Origin: Lachnoclostridium sp. UBA6558
GTDB lineage: Bacteria > Bacillota > Clostridia > Lachnospirales > Lachnospiraceae
Length of the DNA: 23,373 nt
Reading direction: 5' to 3'
NCBI GenBank assembly: GCA_002434335.1
Contig: DJJW01000074.1
Coordinates: 63,851 to 87,223 of the forward strand
Shown: positions 1 to 8,400 of the stretch, one piece after another
How the letters are laid out: each line of letters opens with the position of its first letter
How positions within the stretch are numbered: the first letter of the stretch is position 1
Notes under the pieces: model-generated
What the model saw: the letters and a program-made list of their open reading frames with translations, nothing else
The model's database searches: none
Told to the model about the DNA's origin: nothing
Translations under genes and position numbers: made by a program

Positions 1-1848
1 TATAAGACCTTTGCCAAACAGCAGGTAGACTATGCACTGGGAAGTGCAGGACGCAGTTTTGTGGTTGGTTACGGTGAGAATTCACCTACAAGACCTCATC
101 ATAGAACCGCTCACAGTTCCTGGGCTGACAGTCAGACCGTTCCTACCTACCACAGACATACAATTTATGGTGCTTTGGTTGGTGGTCCCGGAAAAGATGA
201 CAGCTATACCGATGATATCGGAAACTATGTAAATAATGAAATTGCCTGCGATTACAATGCAGGATTTGTAGGTGCTCTCGCCAAATTGTATGATGAATAT
301 GGCGGAACTCCCATAGCTGGTTTTAACGCTGTTGAAACAGTAACCAACGATGAATTCTTTGTTGAGGCTGGAATCAATGCCTCCAGCAGTAATTTCATTG
401 AAATAAAGGCCCTGCTTAACAACCGTTCCGGTTGGCCTGCCAGAATGGGCGACAAGCTGTCCTTTAAGTATTTTATTGATATCAGCGAAGCTGCAAGTCT
501 TGGCTATAAGGCTTCTGATTTCACAGTAACCACCAATTATAATGCTGGTGCGGTAGTATCTAAATTGCAGCCATGGGATGAAGCTGCGAATATTTATTAT
601 GTCAATGTTGACTTCACCGGAACAAAGATCTATCCAGGCGGTCAGTCTGCTTACAGGAAGGAAGTACAGTTCAGAATTGCTGCTCCTGGGGCGGTAACCT
701 GGAATAATGCAAACGATTTCTCCTATACGGATTTAAGTGGTGTTACTTCCGGTAATACGGTTAAGACTTCCTATATACCTGTATATGATGCCGGTGTTAA
801 AGTATTTGGAAATGAGCCGGGAAATACAGTGGATAGTTCCACAATCACTCCGGAAACCGCAGCCTTTGACAAATACCTTCCGTCAAATATTAATGTAGCT
901 GTGAATTATAAGAATAATACTCTTAATGCTATTAAAAATGGAACTGCAGCACTGGTAAAGGGAACTGATTATACGGTAAGCGGAAATATTGTAACAATAG
1001 CTTCTTCTTATCTGTCAACCCTTAATACAGGAATAGCTAAGCTGGTATTTGACTTCAGTGCCGGTTTGGATAGAACACTGAGTGTTACAGTAACTGATTC
1101 CTCGCCTAGTGGAACAATTTCCATAACACAGGCGCAGTTTGATAAGCATACACCTAATCAGCAGGATATAGCCGTGAATATTACTTATAATGGCAATACC
1201 TTAAGTGGAATCCGAAACGGCAGTACGCTGCTGACAAGCGGAACAGATTATACACTGTCAGGAAACACGGTTACTCTTTTAAGCTCTTACCTGGCTTCGA
1301 AACCACTTGGTAAGCTGGAACTTCCTTTTGATTTCAATAAAGGAAATGATCCGGTACTTACCATTACGATTATTGACAGTTCCATCGTTGTAACAGGAAA
1401 TGTTAAGGTACAGATGTTTAACGGAAGTAATGCAGCTGTAACCAACGGCATTGCTCCCAGATTCAAGATTGTAAACACCGGAACTGATAGTATTAATCTC
1501 TCCGATGTGAAGTTAAGATATTATTATACCATTGATGGAGAAAAAGCACAGAACTTCTGGTGTGATTGGTCTTCTGCCGGAACTGCCAATGTAACAGGCA
1601 CCTTTGTTAAGCTAACAACAGCTAAAACAGGGGCTGATTATTATCTGGAAATTGGATTTACAAACGCAGCAGGTACACTGGCAGCAGGAGCTTCTGTTGA
1701 TGTACAGGCAAGATTCTCAAAAAGTGACTGGACCAATTATACTCAGACCGGGGACTATTCCTTCCAGGAATCCGGTTCCAATTATACGGATTGGAATAAG
1801 GTAACAGGATATGTTGGCGGCAGTCTGGTTTGGGGAGTTGAACCTTAA
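1..1848 (+). CDS. GH9 endoglucanase, C-terminal part (GH9-CBM3c-X2-X2-CBM3), 5' end outside window
   Basis: The reading frame is open from base 1, so the gene is cut by the window edge; 615 residues are visible. Residues 1-105 are the end of a GH9 catalytic domain: RPHHR at 31-35 carries the active-site His/Arg region, and the stretch at 69-87 fits the second GH9 signature (Y-x-D, then E80 as the expected catalytic acid, then N-A). Next come a CBM3c-like module (about 117-270), two X2 (Ig-like) modules that resemble each other (280-368 and 370-461, each with a GTDYT-x-SGN motif), and a C-terminal CBM3 (465-615) ending in WGVEP. GH9 plus CBM3c is the known processive-endoglucanase arrangement; the last CBM3 should bind crystalline cellulose. 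There is no dockerin, so the enzyme is probably secreted free. The order GH9-CBM3-X2-X2-CBM3 is like the essential GH9 cellulase of Lachnoclostridium phytofermentans. The signal peptide lies outside the window. Confidence 0.95.
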   Translation, partial: YKTFAKQQVDYALGSAGRSFVVGYGENSPTRPHHRTAHSSWADSQTVPTYHRHTIYGALVGGPGKDDSYTDDIGNYVNNEIACDYNAGFVGALAKLYDEYGGTPIAGFNAVETVTNDEFFVEAGINASSSNFIEIKALLNNRSGWPARMGDKLSFKYFIDISEAASLGYKASDFTVTTNYNAGAVVSKLQPWDEAANIYYVNVDFTGTKIYPGGQSAYRKEVQFRIAAPGAVTWNNANDFSYTDLSGVTSGNTVKTSYIPVYDAGVKVFGNEPGNTVDSSTITPETAAFDKYLPSNINVAVNYKNNTLNAIKNGTAALVKGTDYTVSGNIVTIASSYLSTLNTGIAKLVFDFSAGLDRTLSVTVTDSSPSGTISITQAQFDKHTPNQQDIAVNITYNGNTLSGIRNGSTLLTSGTDYTLSGNTVTLLSSYLASKPLGKLELPFDFNKGNDPVLTITIIDSSIVVTGNVKVQMFNGSNAAVTNGIAPRFKIVNTGTDSINLSDVKLRYYYTIDGEKAQNFWCDWSSAGTANVTGTFVKLTTAKTGADYYLEIGFTNAAGTLAAGASVDVQARFSKSDWTNYTQTGDYSFQESGSNYTDWNKVTGYVGGSLVWGVEP

Positions 1849-1975
1849 ATTATTGATTCTTCTTTTGGGGTTGAATAAGATTAATCAATTAAATGTATCA
1901 TGTATTAAGTAAGGTATTTGCAAGGTATTGAAGATAACTTGCATATTGTAAGATTAAACAATAGTAAGATATATG

Positions 1976-2017
1976 GAATAAACCTTTGAACTGGTTTAAC
2001 AGTTTGAAGGTTTATTC
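1976..2017 (+). terminator. Intrinsic terminator after the cellulase gene
   Basis: GAATAAACCTT (1976-1986) pairs perfectly with AAGGTTTATTC (2007-2017). Seven further pairs, including two G-T wobbles, continue inward to a GTTTAA loop. TTATTTTTG follows. It lies 128 bases after the cellulase stop codon, and its A-rich left side could let it act in both directions. Confidence 0.8.
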
Positions 2018-2177
2018 TTATTTTTGAACTTGGATAATGCCATGTCAAAGGTATATAACCGCCAGATAGAGAGTGGACTTGCAGTCAGGAAGGAAAAGAA
2101 TTGAAATGTGAATTAGAGTGATTTATAATCAGAGCATTGATAAGATGCAAGAAGCAATTTACAACCAGTTATTCATC

Positions 2178-2205
2178 TTGGTGAATGCTTTTTACCTGAT
2201 ATTTT
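2178..2205 (+). promoter_or_regulatory. Candidate promoter for the phosphofructokinase gene
   Basis: TTGGTG (2178-2183), a 16-bp spacer and TATTTT (2200-2205), with an extended -10 TG at 2197-2198. It would give a leader of about 12-15 bases before the Shine-Dalgarno at 2226-2230. The remaining bases of the 1849-2235 gap show nothing else I can support apart from the terminator. Confidence 0.3.
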
Positions 2206-2235
2206 ATGCTGTGAAAGCAGCAGATGGAGGACTAT

Positions 2236-3171
2236 ATGATTTATACTTTGACAAAAAACCCATCCCTGGATTACATAGTGACAGTTCCTGAATTTAGCCT
2301 GGGTATGGTAAATAGAACGACTGATGAAATACTGTATCCTGGTGGAAAAGGTATCAATGTTTCCCTGGTACTTAAGAACCTGGGAATTGAGAGTACTGCT
2401 ATTGGATTTACAGCAGGATTTACAGGGGAAGAGCTGACGAAAAGATTAAGAGAAGACGGCATTTGTACAGAATTTATACAAGTGAAAGAAGGACTTACAA
2501 GAATCAATGTAAAAGTGCGTTCGGAGCGAGAAAGCGAGATAAATGGGAAAGGGCCCATGATAAACAAAGAAGATCTGGCAGTATTATTCAGCTGCTTAGA
2601 TCGATTACAGGAAAACGATATCTTGGTACTTGGAGGCAGTGTACCAGTATCGGTTCCGTCTACTTTGTATATGGAAATCATGAAGAACTTAAGGGGTAGA
2701 AATATAAAAATTGTAGTAGATGCTACCAAAGACCTGCTTTTGAATGTACTGGAATACAACCCTTTTCTTATTAAACCCAATAATCATGAACTTGGTGAAA
2801 TCTTTGGAAGAAAATTAATGACAAAAACAGAAGTAATTGAATATGCCTGCAAGTTAAAAGCTATGGGAGCACAGAATGTACTGGTTTCCATGGCAGGTGA
2901 CGGGGCAGTTATGGTTACAGAAAATGGGGAGGTCTATGAGGCAGCTGCACCTAAGGGGATTGTTAAGAATTCCGTGGGAGCAGGTGATTCCATGGTTGCA
3001 GGATTTCTGGCAGGATATCTAAACAAGGAAGATTACAGAGAAGCATTTAAAATGGGTGTTTGCACAGGAAGTGCTAGTGCATTTTCAGATGGAATGGCAA
3101 GGCTTGAGGAGGTATTAGATTTGATGAAGAATGGTTGCTTTGATGTAAAGGCCCTTCTTCGAGACAAATAA
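2236..3171 (+). CDS. fruK: 1-phosphofructokinase (PfkB family)
   Basis: This is a 311-residue cytoplasmic PfkB-family kinase; FruK phosphorylates fructose-1-phosphate to fructose-1,6-bisphosphate after PTS uptake of fructose. The N-terminus MIYTLTKNPSLDY is typical of FruK/LacC. GGKGINVS (36-43) is PfkB signature 1, and VGAGDSMVAGFLAG (247-260) is signature 2 with the catalytic Asp at 251. IKPNNHEL (179-186) matches the FruK/LacC substrate-side motif. An ATG exists at 2224, but the GGAGG at 2226-2230 lies five bases before the ATG at 2236, so 2236 is the start. The usual fruR and fruA partners are not next to it, so it appears to stand alone here. Tagatose-6-phosphate kinase is the main alternative, because LacC and FruK are hard to separate by motif. 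Confidence 0.88.
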   Translation: MIYTLTKNPSLDYIVTVPEFSLGMVNRTTDEILYPGGKGINVSLVLKNLGIESTAIGFTAGFTGEELTKRLREDGICTEFIQVKEGLTRINVKVRSERESEINGKGPMINKEDLAVLFSCLDRLQENDILVLGGSVPVSVPSTLYMEIMKNLRGRNIKIVVDATKDLLLNVLEYNPFLIKPNNHELGEIFGRKLMTKTEVIEYACKLKAMGAQNVLVSMAGDGAVMVTENGEVYEAAAPKGIVKNSVGAGDSMVAGFLAGYLNKEDYREAFKMGVCTGSASAFSDGMARLEEVLDLMKNGCFDVKALLRDK

Positions 3172-3450
3172 TTTGAAAATATATCCATAAAATGGTATAT
3201 TGATATTGTGTACTATTTTTAAAAAAATTGCATTACTTGGAGGAAGAAAATTTCAATATTTCTATTTGGGGAACGGAGTAAAATAATTTACAGAAATTGC
3301 GATTTCTCTTCGGTGTAAAATCCTTCAGGACCAATATAAATATGATTACGCAGGCTGACTCTGAACTTATGAATAATAAATAATAAGAAGAATAGGATCA
3401 TAATTACACCTATAGAAATTACTAAGAATACTATCAAAAAAGAGGAACTC

Positions 3451-3924
3451 ATGAAACAAATTGCAATCTTATCGGATACTCATGGTCTGTTACGTGAGTT
3501 TGTTATAAATGAAATTGCGGCGGCTGATTGCTCCATCCATGCTGGTGACATCAATACACCATACATTATCGAGACCATACAGCAGCTTGGAGAGACATAT
3601 GCGGTACGTGGTAACAATGATAAAGAATGGGCAGAGAACTTGCCTAAAAGTATTACTGTCACTATTGAAGGCGTGAGATTCTTTATTGTCCATAACAAAA
3701 AAGATATTCCACCAAACTTAACAGATGTAGATGTGGTAGTCTTTGGCCATTCCCATAAATATTCTGCCGAAATCATGAATGGCGTATTATTCCTGAATCC
3801 TGGCAGCTGTGGTAAACGACGCTTTGATTTGCAAATTACTATGTGCCGTATGACGGTGGACGCGGGAGACTATCAGTATGAAAAAATTACGATACCTCAG
3901 GAAATTTCCAAAATTAATTATTAA
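3451..3924 (+). CDS. YfcE/MJ0936-type metallophosphoesterase
   Basis: A 157-residue calcineurin-like phosphoesterase of the short YfcE/MJ0936 type; characterised members are metal-dependent phosphodiesterases. All metal-ligand blocks are visible: SDTHG (D9, H11), HAGD (D33), GNND (N55), H81 in the VHNKKD block, GHSH (H100, H102) and NPGSCGKRR (116-124). Block four reads HN where family members usually have HG, but the His ligand is kept. The length is normal for the family. AGAGGA before the ATG supports the start. It is a single gene flanked by gaps of 279 and 107 bases. The physiological substrate cannot be told from sequence. Confidence 0.88.
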   Translation: MKQIAILSDTHGLLREFVINEIAAADCSIHAGDINTPYIIETIQQLGETYAVRGNNDKEWAENLPKSITVTIEGVRFFIVHNKKDIPPNLTDVDVVVFGHSHKYSAEIMNGVLFLNPGSCGKRRFDLQITMCRMTVDAGDYQYEKITIPQEISKINY

Positions 3925-4031
3925 TATTGGTGTAATGGTGGTATAGTACTGCAATGTAGCTTTGAAAGAACCTGAGAACGGTGATAACAGGACAAGAAAT
4001 TATATTATATGGAAAGTGATGAGAATCTGAA

Positions 4032-4598
4032 ATGAATTATATGGGAGATTCCACCTGGTGGAATGAGAGATTTAAAAGAAGAGAGTTAGAAGTTATGGAT
4101 CATGAACAGTGCTTAGAAGAGGATTTAAGATACTTCCCTTCTAAAGGAAAGATTTTAGATGTTGCTTGTGGGGATGGAAGAAATGCAATGTATTTAGCAC
4201 GTTTGGGTTATGAGATATTGGCTATTGATTTTTGTGAAGAAGCATTAGAGCGGTTAAATTACTTTGCAAATTATGAAAATCTGACCATCAGAACTATGAT
4301 GGTTGATTTATCAAAGGATAACCTGAAAATTCTTAATGAGAAATTTGATGCAATTATCATTAATCATTATAAGCTGAGCTCACAACGATATGCAGATATG
4401 GATAATTGTCTAAACAAAGATGGAGTGTTGTGGGTAAATGGATTTCATGCAGTACCAATTTCAAATCCGGATGTGAAAGAAACCGATATTAATATGGAAC
4501 AGGATTATGAATCGTTAAAAAATTATATACTTGTAGATAAAAAAGTTTATGAAGACAACAAAAGACTATTTTCCAGATACATATGGCGTAATCAGTAG
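4032..4598 (+). CDS. Class I SAM-dependent methyltransferase (TehB-like)
   Basis: 188 residues. ILDVACGDGRNAMYLARLG (about 38-56) is methyltransferase motif I (SAM-binding glycine loop), followed by AIDFCEEAL (motif II acidic residue) and FDAIIINHY (motif IV region). The N-terminal WWNERF-type opening and this motif spacing resemble small TehB-like or thiopurine-type methyltransferases. The later strands of the Rossmann core are brief, so the protein is at the short end for the family. The SD is weak (GATGAG at about 4017-4022, nine bases before the ATG). No substrate can be assigned. The next gene begins only 53 bases downstream, so they may share a transcript. Confidence 0.8.
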   Translation: MNYMGDSTWWNERFKRRELEVMDHEQCLEEDLRYFPSKGKILDVACGDGRNAMYLARLGYEILAIDFCEEALERLNYFANYENLTIRTMMVDLSKDNLKILNEKFDAIIINHYKLSSQRYADMDNCLNKDGVLWVNGFHAVPISNPDVKETDINMEQDYESLKNYILVDKKVYEDNKRLFSRYIWRNQ

Positions 4599-4651
4599 TT
4601 AAATGACTTCCGCCAGAAATTCTATTAGAATTGATTGGAGTGTAAAAATAA

Positions 4652-5020
4652 ATGGATATAAAAGAATTTTGGAATGCAGTGCTGAAACAAGAGGCAGAAA
4701 AACTGAGATCTTTTTTCAAGGATACTGCTTATGTAAATTGGCATTGTACAAATGAACATTTTACAGTAGAGGAATATATAAGAGCAAACTGTGAATATCC
4801 TGGTGCTTGGGATGGTACGATTGAAAGAATAGAGACAGCAGGTAATTTGATAATTGCAGCAGTAAAGGTCTTTTCGACTGATAATGAGATAGCTTGTCAT
4901 GTGGTATCGTTTATTGAGCTAGCGGATGATAAGATAATCGCAATGAATGAATATTGGGGGGATGATGGCAAAGCACCTCAATGGAGATTAGAAATGAACC
5001 TGGGAACGGTAATATGCTAA
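4652..5020 (+). CDS. NTF2-like (SnoaL-type) small protein
   Basis: 122 residues with the pattern of the NTF2/SnoaL fold: an N-terminal helix (DIKEFWNAVLKQEAEKLRSFF), the strand-turn DTAYVNWHCTNEHFTVEEYIRANCEYPG, then four strands rich in hydrophobic residues, ending DDKIIAMNEYWGDDGKAPQW. This cone-shaped fold usually forms a ligand pocket, often in proteins of unknown function that neighbour methyltransferases or acetyltransferases. GGAG (4637-4640) is a distant but plausible SD. No catalytic residues can be named. Confidence is good for the fold and low for any function. Confidence 0.75.
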   Translation: MDIKEFWNAVLKQEAEKLRSFFKDTAYVNWHCTNEHFTVEEYIRANCEYPGAWDGTIERIETAGNLIIAAVKVFSTDNEIACHVVSFIELADDKIIAMNEYWGDDGKAPQWRLEMNLGTVIC

Positions 5021-5092
5021 TCTGTTTTTGCGAATTGTAAAAATATATAATAATTATTTTTTATCTTACATTGAAGAAAGGATTCAACGAAA

Positions 5093-5428
5093 ATGGCTTT
5101 AATAACATCGGTACAGGATACAATAAATGTATTAAATGCTATTTTTGAAAAGCATAAAAATAATAGAATCTGTGTGCTGGGAACCACCTGTTGCGGGAAG
5201 TCAACACTACATGAACAGATACCGGAAACGGTTGATATGGATGAGGAACTGTGGCCCCGATTATCGAGAGAAGAGGAAGCCTATATCTGTACGAAACCGT
5301 GGACAAAAGAAATTGGGGAGTTTACACAAAGACTGGTTAAAGAAAGAGTAACTGTCAAGGCTGGACATCCAATATTTTCATTGATTCTTTTGGAAAAATT
5401 TGGTGTTTTACCATTTGAACATTACTGA
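5093..5428 (+). CDS. Short P-loop NTPase-like protein, probably C-terminally truncated
   Basis: 111 residues. RICVLGTTCCGKSTL (about 25-39) is a clear Walker A loop (G-x4-GKST) with two unusual cysteines inside. VDMDEELWPRLS at about 48-59 looks like the substrate-facing region of small nucleoside or nucleotide kinases. The frame stops after KFGVLPFEHY, before any Walker B or lid region; adenylate-kinase-like proteins usually need 150-180 residues, so I suspect truncation. AAAGGATTCAACGAAA precedes the ATG and offers a weak SD. A further out-of-frame coding-like piece follows at 5441-5569. Function unknown. Confidence 0.55.
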   Translation: MALITSVQDTINVLNAIFEKHKNNRICVLGTTCCGKSTLHEQIPETVDMDEELWPRLSREEEAYICTKPWTKEIGEFTQRLVKERVTVKAGHPIFSLILLEKFGVLPFEHY

Positions 5429-5440
5429 ATAATAAAGTAG

Positions 5441-5569
5441 AACAGAATGATATGCCTTACTGTTTCAGCAAATATTGCAGCTCAAGGTTATTTTAGAATT
5501 TTACCAGAAAAGCCTGGTATTGATGAAACTGGGGATATTGATGAAGATGGTCATTCTGAGGTTAGATAA
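5441..5569 (+). pseudogene. Possible gene remnant or small ORF after the P-loop gene
   Basis: Frame 2 is open from the TAG at 5438 to a TAA at 5567-5569; the first ATG is at 5447 and would give 40 residues. The peptide reads like the tail of a real protein, with QGYFRILPEKPG followed by an acidic DETGDIDEDG end, but there is no convincing ribosome binding site. It is either the shifted remains of a longer gene or a chance ORF. I do not recognise the family. Confidence 0.25.
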
Positions 5570-5729
5570 AATAATAGGGAAGAATAGTTGATTCCATTCA
5601 TAAGGCAAATCTTAGATCGGTATATAAGATGTTTATGAACAGTCAGTAATCATTTATAAATTTGAAAACTATCATCTGTAGAGAAGAATACTGAGAATTA
5701 GTAAGGAAAGTTACCGGAGGAAAATAAAC

Positions 5730-6233
5730 ATGGAAAAAAATACAGATATACGTAAAGTGCAAATGGGAGATGAAAATACTTTGGCGTACATACAAACAGA
5801 ATCATGGAAAATAGCATTTCAGCAAATATTATCGAAAGAAGTATTGGAGAAATGCATAAATATTGATAAAGCCAAAGAAATGTACGCAAACTTATTAATA
5901 AATAAGGTTGGAAACGGATGGATTTTGTCAGTTGATAATATGCCTCATTGCATAGCATACTGGGATAAAACCAGGGATGAAGATATGTCTGATTATGCAG
6001 AACTTATCTGTATTCACAGTTTACAACAAAACTGGGGAAAAGGATATGGTTCCATGATGCTGGAGCATGTTACAGGTGACATAAAAGCAGCAGAATTTGA
6101 TAAAGTTATGTTATGGGTTTTTGAAGAAAATACAAGAGCAAGAAAATTCTATGAAAATCATGGATTTATTGCAACAGAAAAGAAAAAGACATTTTATGAT
6201 GCTGTTGAAATCATGTATTATAAAGCGTTATAA
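5730..6233 (+). CDS. GNAT family N-acetyltransferase
   Basis: 167 residues, normal for a single-domain GNAT. The acetyl-CoA pyrophosphate loop is QNWGKGYGSMML (about 99-110, the Q/R-x-x-G-x-G/A pattern), and the C-terminal NTRARKFYENHGF (about 134-146) is the conserved last motif of the fold. It should transfer an acetyl group from acetyl-CoA to an unknown amine, in the cytoplasm. GGAGG at 5716-5720 supports the start. The next gene lies 48 bases downstream in the same direction with its own strong SD, so co-transcription is possible. Confidence 0.88.
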   Translation: MEKNTDIRKVQMGDENTLAYIQTESWKIAFQQILSKEVLEKCINIDKAKEMYANLLINKVGNGWILSVDNMPHCIAYWDKTRDEDMSDYAELICIHSLQQNWGKGYGSMMLEHVTGDIKAAEFDKVMLWVFEENTRARKFYENHGFIATEKKKTFYDAVEIMYYKAL

Positions 6234-6281
6234 ACGATAAACAATATAAAGACGTTAATTTACAGTTGGAGGGTAACTGAT

Positions 6282-7124
6282 ATGGAGCAAAATCATTTTA
6301 AAATGAAAATTTGCTGTGGAGACCTTGAATGGTTGTATGTACCAGACGTTTTATATAAGGAATATGACACCTGCAAACGTTATTTGCAGATGTTTGTTCC
6401 CTATAGGCGTCACTGGAAGGAAAATGAAAAATTCCCGTTAGTTGTATTTATTCCAGGTTCGGCCTGGTACAGGCAGGAAATGTATAACAGTATTCCCAGC
6501 TATTCGAAATTAGCAGAGAGAGGGATGGTAACTGCTGTTGTACAGCATAGAGAATCCACGATTGCACCTTTTCCGGCACAAGTATATGATATAAATTATG
6601 CTTTACAGTTTCTGATGGAAAAAGCAGAGGAATTACATATTGATACAAATAATATTTATATTGCAGGTAATTCCTCAGGTGGACATCTGGCTCTGATGAC
6701 ATCCTTGATGAAAGCACATGGAATCATAAACGGTGCCTATGAAATAAAAGGTGTTATTGCAGAGTCAACACCCTCTGATCTTATTCTATGTGCGGCAGAA
6801 GGTATACCTGATTGGATGCCGAAAAACTTTAGGCCAACCAGGGATTTGCTGGGAGTAAAACAAATCGATGAGAATCTGGAATTGGCGAAACAGGCATCCT
6901 GTGAAATGTATATTAACAGAGACGTTATGATACCGCGTGTATTATTGATTCACGGTACTGATGATTGCCAGGTTAATATACAGCATAGCAGACAATTATT
7001 CGAACAATTAAGGGATGCTGATAAAGATGTTCTTTTTTATGAATTAGAGGGTAGTGACCATGGGGGACCAGAATTCTGGTCAAAGGAAGTTATGGATATC
7101 ATTGAGTCATTTGTTCAGCGTTAA
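6282..7124 (+). CDS. Alpha/beta hydrolase (esterase/lipase-like)
   Basis: 280 residues of the BD-FAE/Hsl-like hydrolase type. FIPGSAW (about 55-61) replaces the usual HGG oxyanion-hole motif. GNSSGGHLA (about 129-137) is the nucleophile elbow with the catalytic Ser at its centre. HGTDDCQVN carries the probable acid residue, and EGSDHGGPEFW near the C-terminus carries the catalytic His. There is no signal peptide, so it is likely cytoplasmic. The HGG-to-PGS change makes the acceptor hard to predict; candidates are acetyl esters of sugars or small acyl esters. GGAGGG (6268-6273) gives a strong start. A convergent gene follows. Confidence 0.87.
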   Translation: MEQNHFKMKICCGDLEWLYVPDVLYKEYDTCKRYLQMFVPYRRHWKENEKFPLVVFIPGSAWYRQEMYNSIPSYSKLAERGMVTAVVQHRESTIAPFPAQVYDINYALQFLMEKAEELHIDTNNIYIAGNSSGGHLALMTSLMKAHGIINGAYEIKGVIAESTPSDLILCAAEGIPDWMPKNFRPTRDLLGVKQIDENLELAKQASCEMYINRDVMIPRVLLIHGTDDCQVNIQHSRQLFEQLRDADKDVLFYELEGSDHGGPEFWSKEVMDIIESFVQR

Positions 7125-7153
7125 GTAGCTGTGACAGTGGCAGTTAAATATAG

Positions 7154-7173
7154 CACCCAATGAAGTATGGGTG
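7154..7173. terminator. Weak hairpin between convergent genes
   Basis: CACCCA (7154-7159) pairs with TGGGTG (7168-7173) over an 8-base loop, in the 60 bases between the hydrolase and the permease. There is no T-run on either side, so terminator function is only a guess from position. Confidence 0.3.
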
Positions 7174-7184
7174 GGTTGGAGAAA

Positions 7185-8291
7185 TTATAGAAAGAATGCA
7201 AATACCAGTAAAGGTAACAGCAGCAAAACATTCACAGCTGTAAAGACTGCCAGGTAATAGAAAGGCCTGGAGGGCTTAAGAGCAGCATAAAACTTAAAGG
7301 AGATCAGACTTGCCAAAGACGCAATTAAAGTACCAAGACCGCCAATATTGGTACCAAGCAGAAGCAGGCGGTATTTGTCTGTAAAGCCTGATAACAGTAC
7401 TGCTGCAGGTACATTACTGATAACCTGACTCAGAAGAATACCTGATAAGAGCTCTCTTTCCCTGATAAAAGAAGTCAAAACGGCATGAACGGAAGGTATA
7501 CGCTCAAGATTACCAACAAACACAAAAAAACAGACAAAGGTAAGCAGCAATCCATAATCGGCTTTCACAATAAGTTTTTTATCGGTAAATAAAAGTATTA
7601 TGAGCAGAACTACCAGTGTCAGCCTGTAATCCAGTACATGAAAGACTGTAAGAAGACTGAGGAGAAATAGTATTACGTAGATGACGAGCTTTTTTTTATG
7701 TGTAATAACCGGGACTTCTCTCTTAACAGATATTATAGACTGTTTCCTGCAAATGAAAGAAAACAGTACTAACAGTATCAGACCAAGCAGGCAGAGGGGA
7801 AAGGTAATTTGAAAGAACTCGCCGGGGTTAATGCGGTAATAGGAATATAGATAAAGATTCTGTGGATTTCCTAGTGGGGTTAGCATACTTCCAAGATTTG
7901 CAGCAGCAGTTTCCAATACAATAGTGTAAACCAGCCTGTCAGTAAGATTAGAAGCTGTAAATATTATTATGGTAAAGGGAACAAAGGTTATAAGTGCCAC
8001 ATCATTTGTAATCAGCATAGAGGAGAAGAAGCATAGCAACACCAGTATCAGACAAAGGGTCCTGGAATTTTTGAAGCGCGGTATAATGCTCATAGCCAGT
8101 CTGTCAAAAAATCCAATGCTTTTTAAGCCGGCCACAGCAGACATTAAACAGAAAAGCAATGCAAGCGTACGAAAATCAATATATGATATGTAATCAATTG
8201 AGGGTGGTACAAAAAACATAGTAATCAGAGCAGCAAGGGCAGAAATTAATAGGACAGCTTCAGATTTGATGAAGCCTTTAAGCTTTTTCAT
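7185..8291 (-). CDS. SLC13/CitMHS/ArsB-type permease (ion transporter superfamily)
   Basis: A 368-residue, very hydrophobic inner-membrane protein with roughly 10-11 membrane spans. Motifs of the ion transporter superfamily occur in both halves: ITNDVALITFVP and TPLGNPQNLYLY in the first, and SQVISNVPAAVLLSGF plus LLLGTNIGGLGTLIASLASLISF in the second. The paired N-D-x-A and N-x-P re-entrant loop signatures are those of dicarboxylate, citrate and arsenite carriers, so the substrate is probably an anion coupled to Na+ or H+. It is short for SLC13 (usually 420-480) and closer to CitMHS/ArsB-like permeases. GGAGA about ten bases before the ATG supports the start. It lies 109 bases downstream of the Crp/Fnr gene and is the likely target of that regulator. 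Confidence 0.82.
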   Translation of the reverse strand: MKKLKGFIKSEAVLLISALAALITMFFVPPSIDYISYIDFRTLALLFCLMSAVAGLKSIGFFDRLAMSIIPRFKNSRTLCLILVLLCFFSSMLITNDVALITFVPFTIIIFTASNLTDRLVYTIVLETAAANLGSMLTPLGNPQNLYLYSYYRINPGEFFQITFPLCLLGLILLVLFSFICRKQSIISVKREVPVITHKKKLVIYVILFLLSLLTVFHVLDYRLTLVVLLIILLFTDKKLIVKADYGLLLTFVCFFVFVGNLERIPSVHAVLTSFIRERELLSGILLSQVISNVPAAVLLSGFTDKYRLLLLGTNIGGLGTLIASLASLISFKFYAALKPSRPFYYLAVFTAVNVLLLLPLLVFAFFL

Positions 8292-8400
8292 AGGTTAATA
8301 TTCTCCAGTCAGCGGAAGGTATTGGTAAATTATACCGGTTAATAGATTACCGTAGAGTATTATAAGCCCGACTGTAGATTCTATCAAGAAATATTTATAG

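Noticed and set aside
2271..2780. Minus-strand ORF of 169 codons within fruK
   Set aside because: It is opposite a clear PfkB gene and has no family features; a shadow of the real frame.
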